Assembly (NCBI GenBank): GCA_902545635.1
Contig: CACCGT010000005.1
Location: 1-64,000 of the forward strand
Length of the DNA: 64,000 nucleotides
Source: an uncultured Pelagibacteraceae bacterium
GTDB taxonomy: Bacteria; Pseudomonadota; Alphaproteobacteria; Pelagibacterales; Pelagibacteraceae
Direction: 5' to 3'
Below the pieces are notes generated by a model that saw only the letters and a list, made by a program, of their open reading frames with translations, did no database searches and was not told the DNA's origin. Of the stretch, positions 28,571 through 37,731 are shown piece by piece (positions within the stretch are counted from its first letter, which is position 1; each line of letters begins with the position of its first letter). A program made the position numbers and the translations under genes.

Positions 28571-29327
28571 TTTTTTCTTCTAATTTTTTTTCAATTATTC
28601 CTACTGATATTATTGATAATTCATATAAAATTAATAATGGAATTCCCAAACCTATTTGAGTAATTGGATCGGGAGGTGTTAGTACTGCAGCTGCTGCAAA
28701 TATAATAACAACCACATATTTTCTTCTCTCTTTAAGAAAAGTTGAGTTAACAACACCAATTCTGGCCAATAAACTTAATACTACTGGTAATTGAAAACTT
28801 AATCCAAATGCGAAAATAAGCTTCATAACTAATGATAAATATTCATTCACTTTAGCTTCTAGTTGTATTGGTAAATTTGTTGCTGCTCCTAAACTCTCAA
28901 ATGATAAAAAAAACTTTATAGCAAGTGGCATTATTAAATAATAAACAAGCATGCCGCCAAGTAAAAATAAAATAGGTGTTACAACTAAGTATGGCATTAT
29001 TGCTTTCTTTTCATGGTTATAAAGACCAGGTGCAATAAATTTCCAAATTTGAATTAGAATGAATGGGCTTGTAATAAAAAATGCTGTAAAAAAAGAAACT
29101 TTTAAATACGTTAAAAAAGTTTCTTGAAGTGCAGTAAATATTAATCTCCTATTTGCATCATCATTTTTTACTGCATTTGCATAGGGCTCTACAAGAAAAC
29201 CATAAATGTATTCGGAAAAATAATAACAAATTACAAAAAGCACTGCTAGAAAAATCAAAGAATTAATTAATCTTTTTCGCAACTCAGTTAAATGACTTAT
29301 AAAGCTTCCTTCTTTATCTTTACTCAT
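28557..29327 (-). CDS. tatC: Sec-independent protein translocase TatC
   Basis: Receptor for twin-arginine signal peptides. It starts with the typical [12 protein letters not shown] and has six membrane segments in 256 residues, with F-E at the conserved periplasmic/membrane boundary (F-L-S-F-E-S-L). It overlaps tatB by 8 bases upstream and serS by 14 bases downstream. The Tat pathway here would serve cofactor-containing exports and possibly the M48 lipoprotein at 14761. Confidence 0.97.
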   Translation of the reverse strand: MSKDKEGSFISHLTELRKRLINSLIFLAVLFVICYYFSEYIYGFLVEPYANAVKNDDANRRLIFTALQETFLTYLKVSFFTAFFITSPFILIQIWKFIAPGLYNHEKKAIMPYLVVTPILFLLGGMLVYYLIMPLAIKFFLSFESLGAATNLPIQLEAKVNEYLSLVMKLIFAFGLSFQLPVVLSLLARIGVVNSTFLKERRKYVVVIIFAAAAVLTPPDPITQIGLGIPLLILYELSIISVGIIEKKLEEKNAQY

Positions 29328-29553
29328 CTGTTTTCTTTTTTTGATTTTCTGATTTAGGTTTTTCTTCTATATCAGCACTTAAAGTTTCATTTGTTAAATC
29401 ACTTACTTGTCCTTGCACATCTCTAACATATCTTTTTGCTGAACCTATCCATGAACCAATTTTTTTTAACATAAAAGGGAAATCTTTTGGGCCTACAACA
29501 ATTATTGCAATTGAAACAATTATTAAGATTTCTAACCAGCCAATTGATGGCAT
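29320..29553 (-). CDS. tatB: Sec-independent protein translocase TatB
   Basis: 77-residue protein with one N-terminal membrane helix and a following amphipathic helix. I-G-W-L-E-I-L-I-I-V-S-I-A-I-I-V-V-G-P-K-D-F-P is typical of TatB, with the conserved Glu near the N-terminus and G-P hinge. It is shorter than E. coli TatB, as expected for a reduced genome. It lies between tatA (3 bases upstream) and tatC. Confidence 0.93.
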   Translation of the reverse strand: MPSIGWLEILIIVSIAIIVVGPKDFPFMLKKIGSWIGSAKRYVRDVQGQVSDLTNETLSADIEEKPKSENQKKKTDE

Positions 29554-29556
29554 TTT

Positions 29557-29754
29557 TTACTCTTTGTTATTTGAGTCTTGATTGTCTGAAATATTTTTAT
29601 TTTGGCTATCATCATTAACATCTGTAGCCATTCCCTTTTTAAAACTTTTGATACCCTTTGCTACATCACCCATCAGGCTGGATATTTTACCTCTACCAAA
29701 AAGTAGAACAACTAAGATCACTACAATTGCAATTTGCCAAAAACCTATACTCAT
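29557..29754 (-). CDS. tatA: Sec-independent protein translocase TatA
   Basis: 65-residue pore-forming Tat subunit. The N-terminal helix [20 protein letters not shown] and following amphipathic segment with K-G-I-K-S-F-K-K-G are typical; the tail is Asp/Asn-rich. It heads the tatABC group, 43 bases from the upstream scpB stop. Confidence 0.95.
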   Translation of the reverse strand: MSIGFWQIAIVVILVVLLFGRGKISSLMGDVAKGIKSFKKGMATDVNDDSQNKNISDNQDSNNKE

Positions 29755-29797
29755 GAATTGCTTATAACCTTATTATTGATTATTTAAAAGTGAATTT

Positions 29798-30487
29798 TTA
29801 GGTTTCGTCTGTTTTAAGTGTACTGCTTAACATTTCATCAATATCAGAATATATATTTTCCTTTTTATCTACTTGTTTTTCTTTGAAAAATTTGCCTGTT
29901 CCAAAAATTGATGCATCAACGCTTGAAGTATCAATTAAACCTGCTGAACCTAATTCATTGACAGTTGGTAGATCTGATAATTTTTGAAGATTAAAATGGC
30001 TTAAAAATTCTTCTGTTGTCCCATATTGTATTGGCTTACCTGGAACATTTTTTCTACCTTCGTGTTTAACCCAATTTAGTTCCATTAAAATTTCTAAAGT
30101 ATTTGTTCCAAATGCAACACCTCTAATTTCTTCAATTTCAGATCTTGTAACAGGTTGGTGATAAACAATAATTGCAAGTGTTTCTATCGCTGCTCTAGAT
30201 AATTTTTTTTCAACTGTCTTTTGTTCTGACATTAAAGATGATAAATTTACTGCTGTCCTAAAAGACCATTTGTTTGAAATACAAATTAGATTAATACCTC
30301 TTATGGAGTAAAAATCCTTTAGATTTTCTAATGATTGTTTAATGTCGGTTGGTTTTGATAATTTAGACTCTATCGTTTCTACTGATAGAGGTTCTGCAGC
30401 AGCAAATATAATAGCCTCAATTTCTCTTTCTACTTCAGTAAGTTTAGTTGGAAATTTTACAATATTATTTTTTTTTAATTTATTCAT
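29798..30487 (-). CDS. scpB: Segregation and condensation protein B
   Basis: Winged-helix subunit of the SMC-ScpAB condensin. The N-terminal E-A-I-I-F-A-A-A-E-P-L-S and the A-A-I-E-T-L-A-I-I-V-Y-H-Q-P-V-T-R-S-E-I-E-x-I-R-G-V segment are diagnostic. 229 residues with a variable C-terminal tail. It shares one base with the scpA stop (30487), so the two subunits are coupled in translation. Confidence 0.95.
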   Translation of the reverse strand: MNKLKKNNIVKFPTKLTEVEREIEAIIFAAAEPLSVETIESKLSKPTDIKQSLENLKDFYSIRGINLICISNKWSFRTAVNLSSLMSEQKTVEKKLSRAAIETLAIIVYHQPVTRSEIEEIRGVAFGTNTLEILMELNWVKHEGRKNVPGKPIQYGTTEEFLSHFNLQKLSDLPTVNELGSAGLIDTSSVDASIFGTGKFFKEKQVDKKENIYSDIDEMLSSTLKTDET

Positions 30488-31224
30488 TAATTTTCCTTAA
30501 TAAAAATATCATCGAATAACTCTTTTTGTTTCAATGATACATTGCCTTCTTTAACTAATTCTAATGATCCAGCAAATATACCAGCTTTACCTGTTTTTTT
30601 TAAATTAGTAGAATTTTTAAAACCTGATGGAACTAACTCTGAAATATTTTTCCACTCATTAAGATTTCCAAAAAACTCCTTAATTCTTTTAATGGCATCT
30701 TCAGTTGTAAAAACAGGTAGTTTGGGAATATTCATAGTATGAAAATCTTTTGTCATCACAATTCCTGAATATGCCTTCAATAACTCAAACAAAGTTAAAG
30801 AAACTTTTTTGTCATAAATAGACTTAACACCACTTTTAGAGCCACGCATAAAAATATCTCTTCCCAATCTTTTTCTGTTTAACATTTGTGAGGACAATAG
30901 CCTTATCAACTCTAATTTTTTTAATTGCAATTTAAGTTTTTCAGCTACCTCAAGTGCTTTAAATTCATCTTCATCTGTTTCAGGAAGTAATAATTTAGAC
31001 TTTAAATAAGTAAGCCATGTAGCCATCAGTAAATATTCGGAAGCAATTTCCAGATTTAGGTTTTCCTTTTCAGTGAGATATTGGTGAAATTGATCAGCTA
31101 ATTTTGTAATTGATATTTGCTCTAAATCAACTTTTTGAGATTTTGCAAGATCAAGTAATATTTCTAATGATCCATTAAAATTATTTAAATTTACATTAAA
31201 GTCTAAAGAATCATCTGATTGCAT
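30487..31224 (-). CDS. scpA: Segregation and condensation protein A
   Basis: Kleisin subunit that bridges SMC heads. F-N-G-S-L-E-I-L-L-D-L-A-K-S-Q-K-V-D-L and Y-L-L-M-A-T-W-L-T-Y-L-K-S-K-L-L-L-P are typical. The 245-residue length fits the family. nagZ lies 8 bases upstream and scpB overlaps downstream. No smc gene occurs in this window. Confidence 0.95.
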   Translation of the reverse strand: MQSDDSLDFNVNLNNFNGSLEILLDLAKSQKVDLEQISITKLADQFHQYLTEKENLNLEIASEYLLMATWLTYLKSKLLLPETDEDEFKALEVAEKLKLQLKKLELIRLLSSQMLNRKRLGRDIFMRGSKSGVKSIYDKKVSLTLFELLKAYSGIVMTKDFHTMNIPKLPVFTTEDAIKRIKEFFGNLNEWKNISELVPSGFKNSTNLKKTGKAGIFAGSLELVKEGNVSLKQKELFDDIFIKEN

Positions 31225-31232
31225 AAATTACT

Positions 31233-32186
31233 CTAACCTATAATCTTTGTTAATTGTGATGTTTTTTTAATAATAAATTGGTTTATTTTAGGAGAATTTT
31301 GAGCAACAATTTTCATTTCACTCAAATTTCCATTGCAATGTAATACTAAGTTGCAACCTGCTAAAAAAGATTTTTTCACACTTATATCAAGTTTATCCTT
31401 AATTGCTTTCATTGAAATATCATCGCTCATAATCAAACCTTTAAATTTTATTTTATTTCTTATTAGCTTATTTATTTTTTTTGAATGCGTTGCATTATTT
31501 TCTGAGTCTATTTTTTCAAATAACAAGTGACCCGTCATTGCCAATAAAGAGCTTTTATTTTTAAAGGGATAAAAGTCGTTTTTGATCAAATATTGCTCAT
31601 TTCTAGTTATTCTTGGCAGATTTTTATGACTATCTGCTTTGGCTAAACCATGTCCAGGAATATGTTTAATAACTGTAGCAACTCTATTTGAATGAAAAAG
31701 TTTAATACATCTATCACCTATTTTTGAGACAATTTTTTTATCTGTTGAAAATGATCTATCATCAACAATTTTATGAAATTTTTTTCTTTTTATATCTAAA
31801 ACAGGTACTGTATTGATATTAATACCTAGTAATCTTAAAAGGTAAGCAATTTGTTTAACATAAACACCGTAATAAATATCAAATTTATTAATATTTTTTT
31901 TATACAAGCTGCCAAAATATTCTGCTGTAAAAATTGAGTTATCAATAAATTTTCTTAATCTACTTACTCTTCCACCTTCTTCATCAACCAATATTGGATA
32001 ATTTTTATTGTTAAAAATTTTTTTAATCGAATTAGTTAATTTTATAGTTTGTTTAATACTTCCAATATTTCTTTTAAAAAGAATTATTCCCCATGGCTTA
32101 TATTTTTTTAAAAATTCAATTTCTGTTTTTGATAAAACTTTACCTTTTACACCACATATAAATGATCTATGGTTTTTAATTATCAT
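31233..32186 (-). CDS. nagZ: Beta-N-acetylhexosaminidase NagZ
   Basis: Glycoside hydrolase family 3 enzyme that removes GlcNAc from recycled muropeptides. V-D-E-E-G-G-R-V-S-R-L and the catalytic-loop motif V-I-K-H-I-P-G-H-G with a following D-S-H are conserved; L-I-M-S-D-D-I-S-M-K-A carries the nucleophile Asp. I start at the ATG ending at 32186 (M-I-I-K-N-H-R); a start ending at 32270 would add 28 non-family residues and overlap the upstream gene by 95 bases. The argS-(SPOR position)-nagZ-scpA order is alphaproteobacterial. Confidence 0.93.
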   Translation of the reverse strand: MIIKNHRSFICGVKGKVLSKTEIEFLKKYKPWGIILFKRNIGSIKQTIKLTNSIKKIFNNKNYPILVDEEGGRVSRLRKFIDNSIFTAEYFGSLYKKNINKFDIYYGVYVKQIAYLLRLLGININTVPVLDIKRKKFHKIVDDRSFSTDKKIVSKIGDRCIKLFHSNRVATVIKHIPGHGLAKADSHKNLPRITRNEQYLIKNDFYPFKNKSSLLAMTGHLLFEKIDSENNATHSKKINKLIRNKIKFKGLIMSDDISMKAIKDKLDISVKKSFLAGCNLVLHCNGNLSEMKIVAQNSPKINQFIIKKTSQLTKIIG

Positions 32187-32439
32187 TATAAAGAAGTTTC
32201 CAAAATGAATATTTATTTGTTTTTTTGTCCTTTTTAAATTCAACGTATTCAATGATGTTCTCAGTATCACTCTCTAAAAATATCAGATCCTTTTCAATAA
32301 GATTTATTTTGTCATCAATCAATGAGATAGACCTGTAAGATTTTTTAATATTTTCATCTGAAAAATAATATCTAGCCGTAAAAAAAAAGAAGAAAAAAAT
32401 AATTATTAAATAAAAAAGATATTTTAATTCTTTTATCAT
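32176..32439 (-). CDS. Small single-span membrane protein at the SPOR-protein locus
   Basis: 87 residues with one hydrophobic segment (about 9-24) followed by a short charged periplasmic part; no recognisable domain. In many Alphaproteobacteria a longer SPOR-domain protein lies between argS and nagZ, so this may be a reduced relic of it. It shares one base with the argS stop and overlaps the start of nagZ by 11 bases, which supports that it is translated. Confidence 0.6.
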   Translation of the reverse strand: MIKELKYLFYLIIIFFFFFFTARYYFSDENIKKSYRSISLIDDKINLIEKDLIFLESDTENIIEYVEFKKDKKTNKYSFWKLLYNDN

Positions 32440-34169
32440 TACATTTTTTCAGGTGTATCAACGCCTAAAATATCCATTCCTGATTTAATAGTGTTGGCTA
32501 TAGACTTTAAGAAGACTAACTTTTCTTCTTTTATCGAGTTATCCTCTTCAATAAATCTCTTTGAAATGTCATCTTTACCCATATTCCAATACGAATGAAA
32601 CTCTGAAGCTAATTCATATAAGTAAACAGATATTCTATGTGGTTCTAATTTTTCTGTAGATACTTCAACACATTTTGGCCATTCACTTATCTTCTTGAAT
32701 AATTTGATTTCTTGGTCGCCAAATTTATATTCAGAATTAGTTATTTTAATATCGTTTTTAATTTCATGTTGAGTATTTCTGAATACAGATGAAATTCTAG
32801 CATATGCATATTGAACATAATAAATAGGATTTTCTTTTGATTTTTCTTTTACTTTATCAAAATCAAAATCAATTTCAGCATCACTACTTCTGCTTAACAT
32901 TATAAATCTTGTAGCATCTTTACCAACTTCATTAATTAAATCTTCAATTGTTATATAGTCACCTTTTCTCTTAGACATTTTAAAAGGTTTTTTATCTTTT
33001 ATTAATTTAACTAACTGACTTACTTTACAAATTAACTTATTTTTTTTTCCTGAAAGAGCTTCGACAACAGAAGTAATTCTTTTTATATAACCAGCGTGAT
33101 CTGCTCCTAATATATTAACAAGAACATCAAAATTTCTTTTCAGTTTAGTATTATGATATGCAACATCACTTGCAAAATATGTCCAAGACTTATCTTCTTT
33201 TTGTAAGGCCCTGTCTTTATCATCTCCAAATTCAGTAGATTTAAACAGTAATTGCTCTCTTTCTACCCAATTTTCGTTATTTTCACCTTCAGGTGCTTTA
33301 ATTTTTCCCTCATAAATAAATTTCTTTTCTTTTAAATTTTTTATTACTTCGTCAACTTCTTTATTTTTTATAACCTCAGTTTCGCTAGCAAAATTATCAT
33401 GTTTTATTCCAAGATTTTCTAAATTTGTTTTTATTAATTTTAAAGACTCTTCAATCGAAAGTTTCTTTAATTTTTCAGATATTTTGTCATAGTCATTAAA
33501 ATCTATATCTTTATTTTTTGAAATTATTTTTTTTGCTATGTCGATAAGATATGCACCTGGATATAAATCTTTGTCTTCTATTGGAAATGTTTCGTTATTA
33601 GTAATCTCCTTTATTCTAAAATAAACTGATTTAGTAAAATGAGAAATTTGATTTCCATAGTCATTTACATAGTATTCTTTGGTAACATTATGACCATTAA
33701 ATGATAATAGATTTGAAATAACGTCACCAAGTATTGCGCCTCTTGAATGTCCAACATGAAGTGGTCCTGTTGGGTTTGCTGAAACAAACTCAACTAAATA
33801 ACTATTTTTTTTACCACTCAGATTAGTTCCATAAGAAGGTTTATTAAGCACATCTAATATAAAAGCACTCCAGAATTCTTTCTTAAATTTTAAATTAATA
33901 AAACCTGGTTTTTCAATACTAATATGATCTATGTTTTTGTCATTTTTTTTTAATAATCCTGAAATAATTTCTGCAAGTTCAATTGGAGGTTTTTTATTAA
34001 TTTTTGATAAAACCATCGCAACATTAGTAGATACGTCACCATTAAATTTAGCAGGAGGAATATCCACATTTATACCAGATAAATTTTCTGGCAATTCCAA
34101 CAAATTGTATTGATTTGCTTTCTTAATAGTATTTTCAATTTTTATTAAATAATCTTCAAAAATATTCAT
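32439..34169 (-). CDS. argS: Arginyl-tRNA synthetase
   Basis: Class I synthetase for tRNA-Arg. The N-terminal Add-1 domain leads to the motif A-N-P-T-G-P-L-H-V-G-H-S-R-G (HIGH box near residue 137) and K-M-S-K-R-K-G-D-Y (KMSKS variant, near residue 393). The C-terminal anticodon-binding domain ends at 576 residues. It overlaps dgt upstream by 4 bases. Confidence 0.97.
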   Translation of the reverse strand: MNIFEDYLIKIENTIKKANQYNLLELPENLSGINVDIPPAKFNGDVSTNVAMVLSKINKKPPIELAEIISGLLKKNDKNIDHISIEKPGFINLKFKKEFWSAFILDVLNKPSYGTNLSGKKNSYLVEFVSANPTGPLHVGHSRGAILGDVISNLLSFNGHNVTKEYYVNDYGNQISHFTKSVYFRIKEITNNETFPIEDKDLYPGAYLIDIAKKIISKNKDIDFNDYDKISEKLKKLSIEESLKLIKTNLENLGIKHDNFASETEVIKNKEVDEVIKNLKEKKFIYEGKIKAPEGENNENWVEREQLLFKSTEFGDDKDRALQKEDKSWTYFASDVAYHNTKLKRNFDVLVNILGADHAGYIKRITSVVEALSGKKNKLICKVSQLVKLIKDKKPFKMSKRKGDYITIEDLINEVGKDATRFIMLSRSSDAEIDFDFDKVKEKSKENPIYYVQYAYARISSVFRNTQHEIKNDIKITNSEYKFGDQEIKLFKKISEWPKCVEVSTEKLEPHRISVYLYELASEFHSYWNMGKDDISKRFIEEDNSIKEEKLVFLKSIANTIKSGMDILGVDTPEKM

Positions 34170-35284
34170 TTTGACATTTTGTATAATTGTATTGCATATC
34201 TATCAGTCATCCCTGAAATATAGTCTGAAATAGATCTATATTTATCATTATTTATATATTTATTTTTTATAAATTTTTTTGGATTTCTTTCTATCAATTT
34301 AAATAAATGTTTAACTATTTTTTTACCATTATTATTTTTAATTTGCACATTTTTATTATTATACATATTAATTCTTAAAAAATTTTTAATTTCTTTTTCA
34401 ATAGATGCAAATTTAGCTGAAAAATTGACAATTTTTTTCTTATTTAAATAGACATGATTAATATTATTAATTTTGTATTTTTTTATATTTTTTAAAGTAT
34501 TTTTAATAACATCTTGAACCATCAAATTAATTGAGTCTCTTATTATTTGGTAAACAATAATATCTCTGTTAGAGTTTTTAACTTTTGTTTTATAAGATTT
34601 ATAAAGTTCTTTAAAAAAATTAATTTCACACAATTGATTTAATGAAAATAGTTTTGCTTTAATTCCATCTTGAATATCGTGATTATTATAGGCTATGTCA
34701 TCAGATATAGCTGCAATTTGAGCTTCTAAAGATGAATTTTTTTTAAAATCTATTTTATTTTTAAAATTTTTGACTCCAATTATTGTATCTAAGTGATCAG
34801 TATTATTTATAGGTCCATTATGTTTTAAAAGACCATCTAAAGTTTCTATAGTTAAATTTAGACCCTTGAATTTTAAGTATTTATTTTCAATAAACATTAC
34901 TATTCTTAAGGTTTGAAGGTTATGATCAAAACCGCCATGATTAATCATTGACTCGTTTAAAGCGTCTTCACCTGCGTGTCCAAAAGGAGTATGCCCCATA
35001 TCATGAGCTAAACTAAGCGTTTCAACTAAATCATCATTTAAATTGAGATATCTTGATATTGATCGAGCAATTTGAGCAACCTCCATTGAGTGAGTTATTC
35101 TTGTTCTATAGTGATCTCCATTTGTGTTCACAAATACCTGAGTCTTGTGTTTTAACCTTCTAAATGAAGCTGAGTGAATAATTCTATCTCTATCTCTTTG
35201 AAATGGAGTTCTAAACCTATTATTTTGCTCTTTTATCAAGCGTCCACGGGATCTAAAAGAACCTAATTTTGAGTAATTATTCAT
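34166..35284 (-). CDS. dgt: dGTP triphosphohydrolase family protein
   Basis: HD-domain enzyme that hydrolyses dGTP or other dNTPs to nucleoside and triphosphate. The metal ligands are visible in T-R-I-T-H-S-M-E-V-A-Q, L-A-H-D-M-G-H-T-P-F-G-H and D-D-I-A-Y-N-N-H-D. The C-terminal half is Lys/Asn/Ile-rich. At 372 residues it matches alphaproteobacterial forms. It is divergent from erpA across 50 bases. Confidence 0.93.
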   Translation of the reverse strand: MNNYSKLGSFRSRGRLIKEQNNRFRTPFQRDRDRIIHSASFRRLKHKTQVFVNTNGDHYRTRITHSMEVAQIARSISRYLNLNDDLVETLSLAHDMGHTPFGHAGEDALNESMINHGGFDHNLQTLRIVMFIENKYLKFKGLNLTIETLDGLLKHNGPINNTDHLDTIIGVKNFKNKIDFKKNSSLEAQIAAISDDIAYNNHDIQDGIKAKLFSLNQLCEINFFKELYKSYKTKVKNSNRDIIVYQIIRDSINLMVQDVIKNTLKNIKKYKINNINHVYLNKKKIVNFSAKFASIEKEIKNFLRINMYNNKNVQIKNNNGKKIVKHLFKLIERNPKKFIKNKYINNDKYRSISDYISGMTDRYAIQLYKMSK

Positions 35285-35334
35285 TCTTTAAAATTGGCAA
35301 ATATTTATTATATTAGTATTAACAGTGATAAATA

Positions 35335-35652
35335 ATGATTAAAGAAATTAAATTTACAGATAATGCGTTAAAACAAATAAATAACCTATTATCATCCAAG
35401 GATGAAGGTTCTTTTTTTAGAATCGCTATCAAAGGCGGTGGATGCTCAGGGTTTCAGTACGATTTCTCATTTGATAAAACACCTCAAGATGACGACTTAA
35501 GACAGGATAATATTTTAATAGATAAAACCTCAGCTGATCTCTTAAAAGGATCAGAAATAGATTTTGTAAAAGAATTAATTGGAGACCAATTTAAAATTAA
35601 TAACCCACAAAGCAAATCATCTTGCGGTTGTGGTGTTTCATTTTCTCTTTAA
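35335..35652 (+). CDS. erpA: Iron-sulfur cluster insertion protein ErpA/IscA family
   Basis: A-type carrier that delivers Fe-S clusters to apoproteins. The three invariant cysteines appear in G-G-G-C-S-G-F-Q-Y and the terminal S-S-C-G-C-G-V-S-F. At 105 residues the length is normal. Its stop codon shares one base with the ATG of the exonuclease gene, giving TAATG. Position next to dgt and xthA is typical for Alphaproteobacteria. Confidence 0.93.
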   Translation: MIKEIKFTDNALKQINNLLSSKDEGSFFRIAIKGGGCSGFQYDFSFDKTPQDDDLRQDNILIDKTSADLLKGSEIDFVKELIGDQFKINNPQSKSSCGCGVSFSL

Positions 35653-36428
35653 TGATTATTAGCTCTTGGAATGTAAATTCTATTAGGGCAAGAATATTGA
35701 ACGTTCAAGAATATTTAAAAAAATTTAATCCTGATGTGGTATTAGTCCAAGAAATTAAAACTCAAGATGAAACTTATCCTTACGATGATGTTAAAAAAAT
35801 CAAGTATGAAAGTTATGTATTTGGACAAAAAAGTTACAACGGTGTTGCAATACTCTCAAAAAAAAAATTAGATAATATTCAAAAAGATATTTTTAAAGAT
35901 AAAAATAAACAATCAAGAATAATTACTGCAGATGTAAAATATAAATCAAAAGTAATTAAACTAATAAATATCTATACTCCTAATGGCAATCCAGTAGACA
36001 CTGAAAAATATGACTATAAATTATATTGGTTAGATAGTTTAATAAAAAAATTAAAATCTCTTTTAAAAATAAATGAAAATATAATTATTGCGGGTGATTT
36101 TAATATTATTCCCTCTGCTGAAGATGTTCATGATCCTAAAGGATATGAAAACGATGCATTGTATAGAATAGAAATTAGAAAGAAATTAAGAGAAATGTAT
36201 AATTTAGGGTTTCATGATGCATTTCGATATATCTATCCTGATAAAGAGGAGTATACGTTTTGGGATTATACAAGTGGTGCTTGGCAAAAAAATAATGGTA
36301 TGAGGATTGATCACTTCCTATTAACCAATTCATTATTAAAAAATATTAAGGATGTTAAAATTAACAAATATCCAAGAGGCAGAGAGAAACCTTCAGATCA
36401 CACCCCTATTGAATTAGAATTAACTTAA
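35652..36428 (+). CDS. xthA: Exodeoxyribonuclease III
   Basis: AP endonuclease and 3' exonuclease of base excision repair. S-W-N-V-N-S-I-R-A-R, V-Q-E-I-K-T, G-D-F-N-I and the terminal D-H-T-P-I are the EEP-family catalytic motifs. I use the ATG at 35652, which overlaps the erpA stop by one base; a start at 35622 would add ten residues that lie inside erpA. The length of 258 residues is typical. It overlaps the next gene, on the opposite strand, by 9 bases. Confidence 0.95.
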   Translation: MIISSWNVNSIRARILNVQEYLKKFNPDVVLVQEIKTQDETYPYDDVKKIKYESYVFGQKSYNGVAILSKKKLDNIQKDIFKDKNKQSRIITADVKYKSKVIKLINIYTPNGNPVDTEKYDYKLYWLDSLIKKLKSLLKINENIIIAGDFNIIPSAEDVHDPKGYENDALYRIEIRKKLREMYNLGFHDAFRYIYPDKEEYTFWDYTSGAWQKNNGMRIDHFLLTNSLLKNIKDVKINKYPRGREKPSDHTPIELELT

Positions 36429-37418
36429 AGATTTAATTTTATTTACCAAGTCTTCATTTATATGTCTTGGTCCTTTATCTAATCTATTTTTATGTCTTCT
36501 TTCACCAGGAAGTCTAACATCCCCCATTGATTTCATTTTTTCAAAAAACTTTGAAGAATGTGTGTCCCAATCTGAATTTGACAATTTATCTGGAGATATT
36601 GCTAAAATGAACTCTCCACCACTTGGTGGACCGCCATCATTATTATCCTTCTCAGCCGTCTCATAACTAAAATTATCTCCAACAAGGGCACCAGCAAGCA
36701 ATTCAACCATCATCGCAATCCCTGAGCCTTTATAGCCGCCAAAAGGCAATAAAACACCCCCATCTGCTATTTCAGCTGGATCAGTTGTTTCCTTTCCATC
36801 TTTTGTTAATCCAGTGCCTGATGGAACTTTGTGACCTTCCCTTTTTGCAACTTGAACTTCGCCCATTGCCATAGATGCTGTTGCCATATCATAAACTACT
36901 GGAGGTTTACTTTTTCTAGGCCAAGCAAATGAAATAGGATTTGTACCAAATAAAGGTTTGATAGATCCTGCAGGTGCAACAGCTGGTTTATAAGATGTGC
37001 ATGCAAAAGCAACTAGGCCTTCTTCTGCAATTGCCTCTGTTTCAGGCCACATCGCTGCCATGTGATGCGAATTTGTTATAGACAAAACTGCTACTCCATT
37101 TTCTTTTGCAGCTTTAATTAACTCCGGCAAACTTTTATTTAGAACCATTGGCGCCAAACAATTATTACCATCTACTTTAATAACGCTTGGTGTAATTTTA
37201 GAAATTTTAGGTCTATTTTTTCCATTAATTTTTCCACTTTTTAATCCAGCAATATAAGCAGGTAATCTGAATAAGCCATGAGAAAGAGAACCATCTCTCT
37301 CTGCTTTCATTATCAAATCGGATAAAATATTTGATGTTTCCTCATCACATCCATTAGTTAATAAAGTTTTATTTGCCAGTTTATAAATATCTTCAAGACT
37401 TAAAGAAATAGTTTTCAT
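36420..37418 (-). CDS. Malate/L-lactate dehydrogenase-like NAD(P)H oxidoreductase
   Basis: Ldh/MDH2-superfamily oxidoreductase of 332 residues. S-H-G-L-F-R-L-P, the catalytic S-H-H-M, F-G-T-N-P-I-S-F-A-W-P and F-G-G-Y-K-G-S-G-I-A-M-M-V-E are family hallmarks. Members reduce 2-oxo acids, ureidoglycolate or cyclic imines such as piperideine-2-carboxylate; the long D-P-A-E-I-A-D-G-G-V-L-L-P-F segment resembles imine reductases, but the substrate cannot be set from sequence. It lies downstream of the zinc operon, separated from the amber-split gene by only 46 bases. Confidence 0.8.
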   Translation of the reverse strand: MKTISLSLEDIYKLANKTLLTNGCDEETSNILSDLIMKAERDGSLSHGLFRLPAYIAGLKSGKINGKNRPKISKITPSVIKVDGNNCLAPMVLNKSLPELIKAAKENGVAVLSITNSHHMAAMWPETEAIAEEGLVAFACTSYKPAVAPAGSIKPLFGTNPISFAWPRKSKPPVVYDMATASMAMGEVQVAKREGHKVPSGTGLTKDGKETTDPAEIADGGVLLPFGGYKGSGIAMMVELLAGALVGDNFSYETAEKDNNDGGPPSGGEFILAISPDKLSNSDWDTHSSKFFEKMKSMGDVRLPGERRHKNRLDKGPRHINEDLVNKIKSLS

Positions 37419-37464
37419 AATATTATTAGATCTTATTTGCAGATAAAGTTCAATTTAAATTATT

Positions 37465-37728
37465 TTAGTGACTATGATTATGCGTATCAGATAAATTAAT
37501 TATATCTGACTCTAAAATATCATTAATTGGTTTTCCAATACGCTAATTATTTAATTTTCCATCTATTGTTCTTTCTGTAATAATTGTCTCAATAGGTGGG
37601 CAATTCGGTTCATGACAACTTAATTCTGCGATACTTAATAATGATGTATCTGGTATTTGTTTTTTTTCTGAAAAAATTTTTTTTAAACTTCTTATCATTT
37701 CAACATTCGGCTTTTTTTTATTAAACAT
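37465..37728 (-). pseudogene. Small C-H-E-P-x-C protein gene split by an in-frame amber codon
   Basis: The upstream part encodes 61 residues with a likely metal motif L-S-C-H-E-P-N-C-P-P-I-E-T and stops at TAG (37543-37545). The same frame continues for 25 more codons to TAA (37465-37467), encoding R-I-G-K-P-I-N-D-I and a His-rich end, T-H-N-H-S-H. I recall a family in which a K-P segment follows the C-H-E-P-x-C-P-P-x-E-T motif, so the downstream part looks like real coding sequence. The stop could be a nonsense mutation (for example TGG or CAG to TAG), readthrough, or a sequencing error. It is the last gene of znuA-cobW-WD40, starting 3 bases after the WD40 stop. Function unknown; zinc handling is inferred from context. 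Confidence 0.65.
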
Positions 37729-37731
37729 AAT

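Noticed and set aside
32187..32270. Longer N-terminus for NagZ
   Set aside because: The extra 28 residues do not fit the family and lie inside the upstream gene; the ATG ending at 32186 gives the normal start.
37487..37509. Inverted repeat TCAGATA/TATCTGA as a terminator
   Set aside because: It lies inside the frame that continues past the amber codon and has no T-run at the proper side; coding sequence explains it as well.
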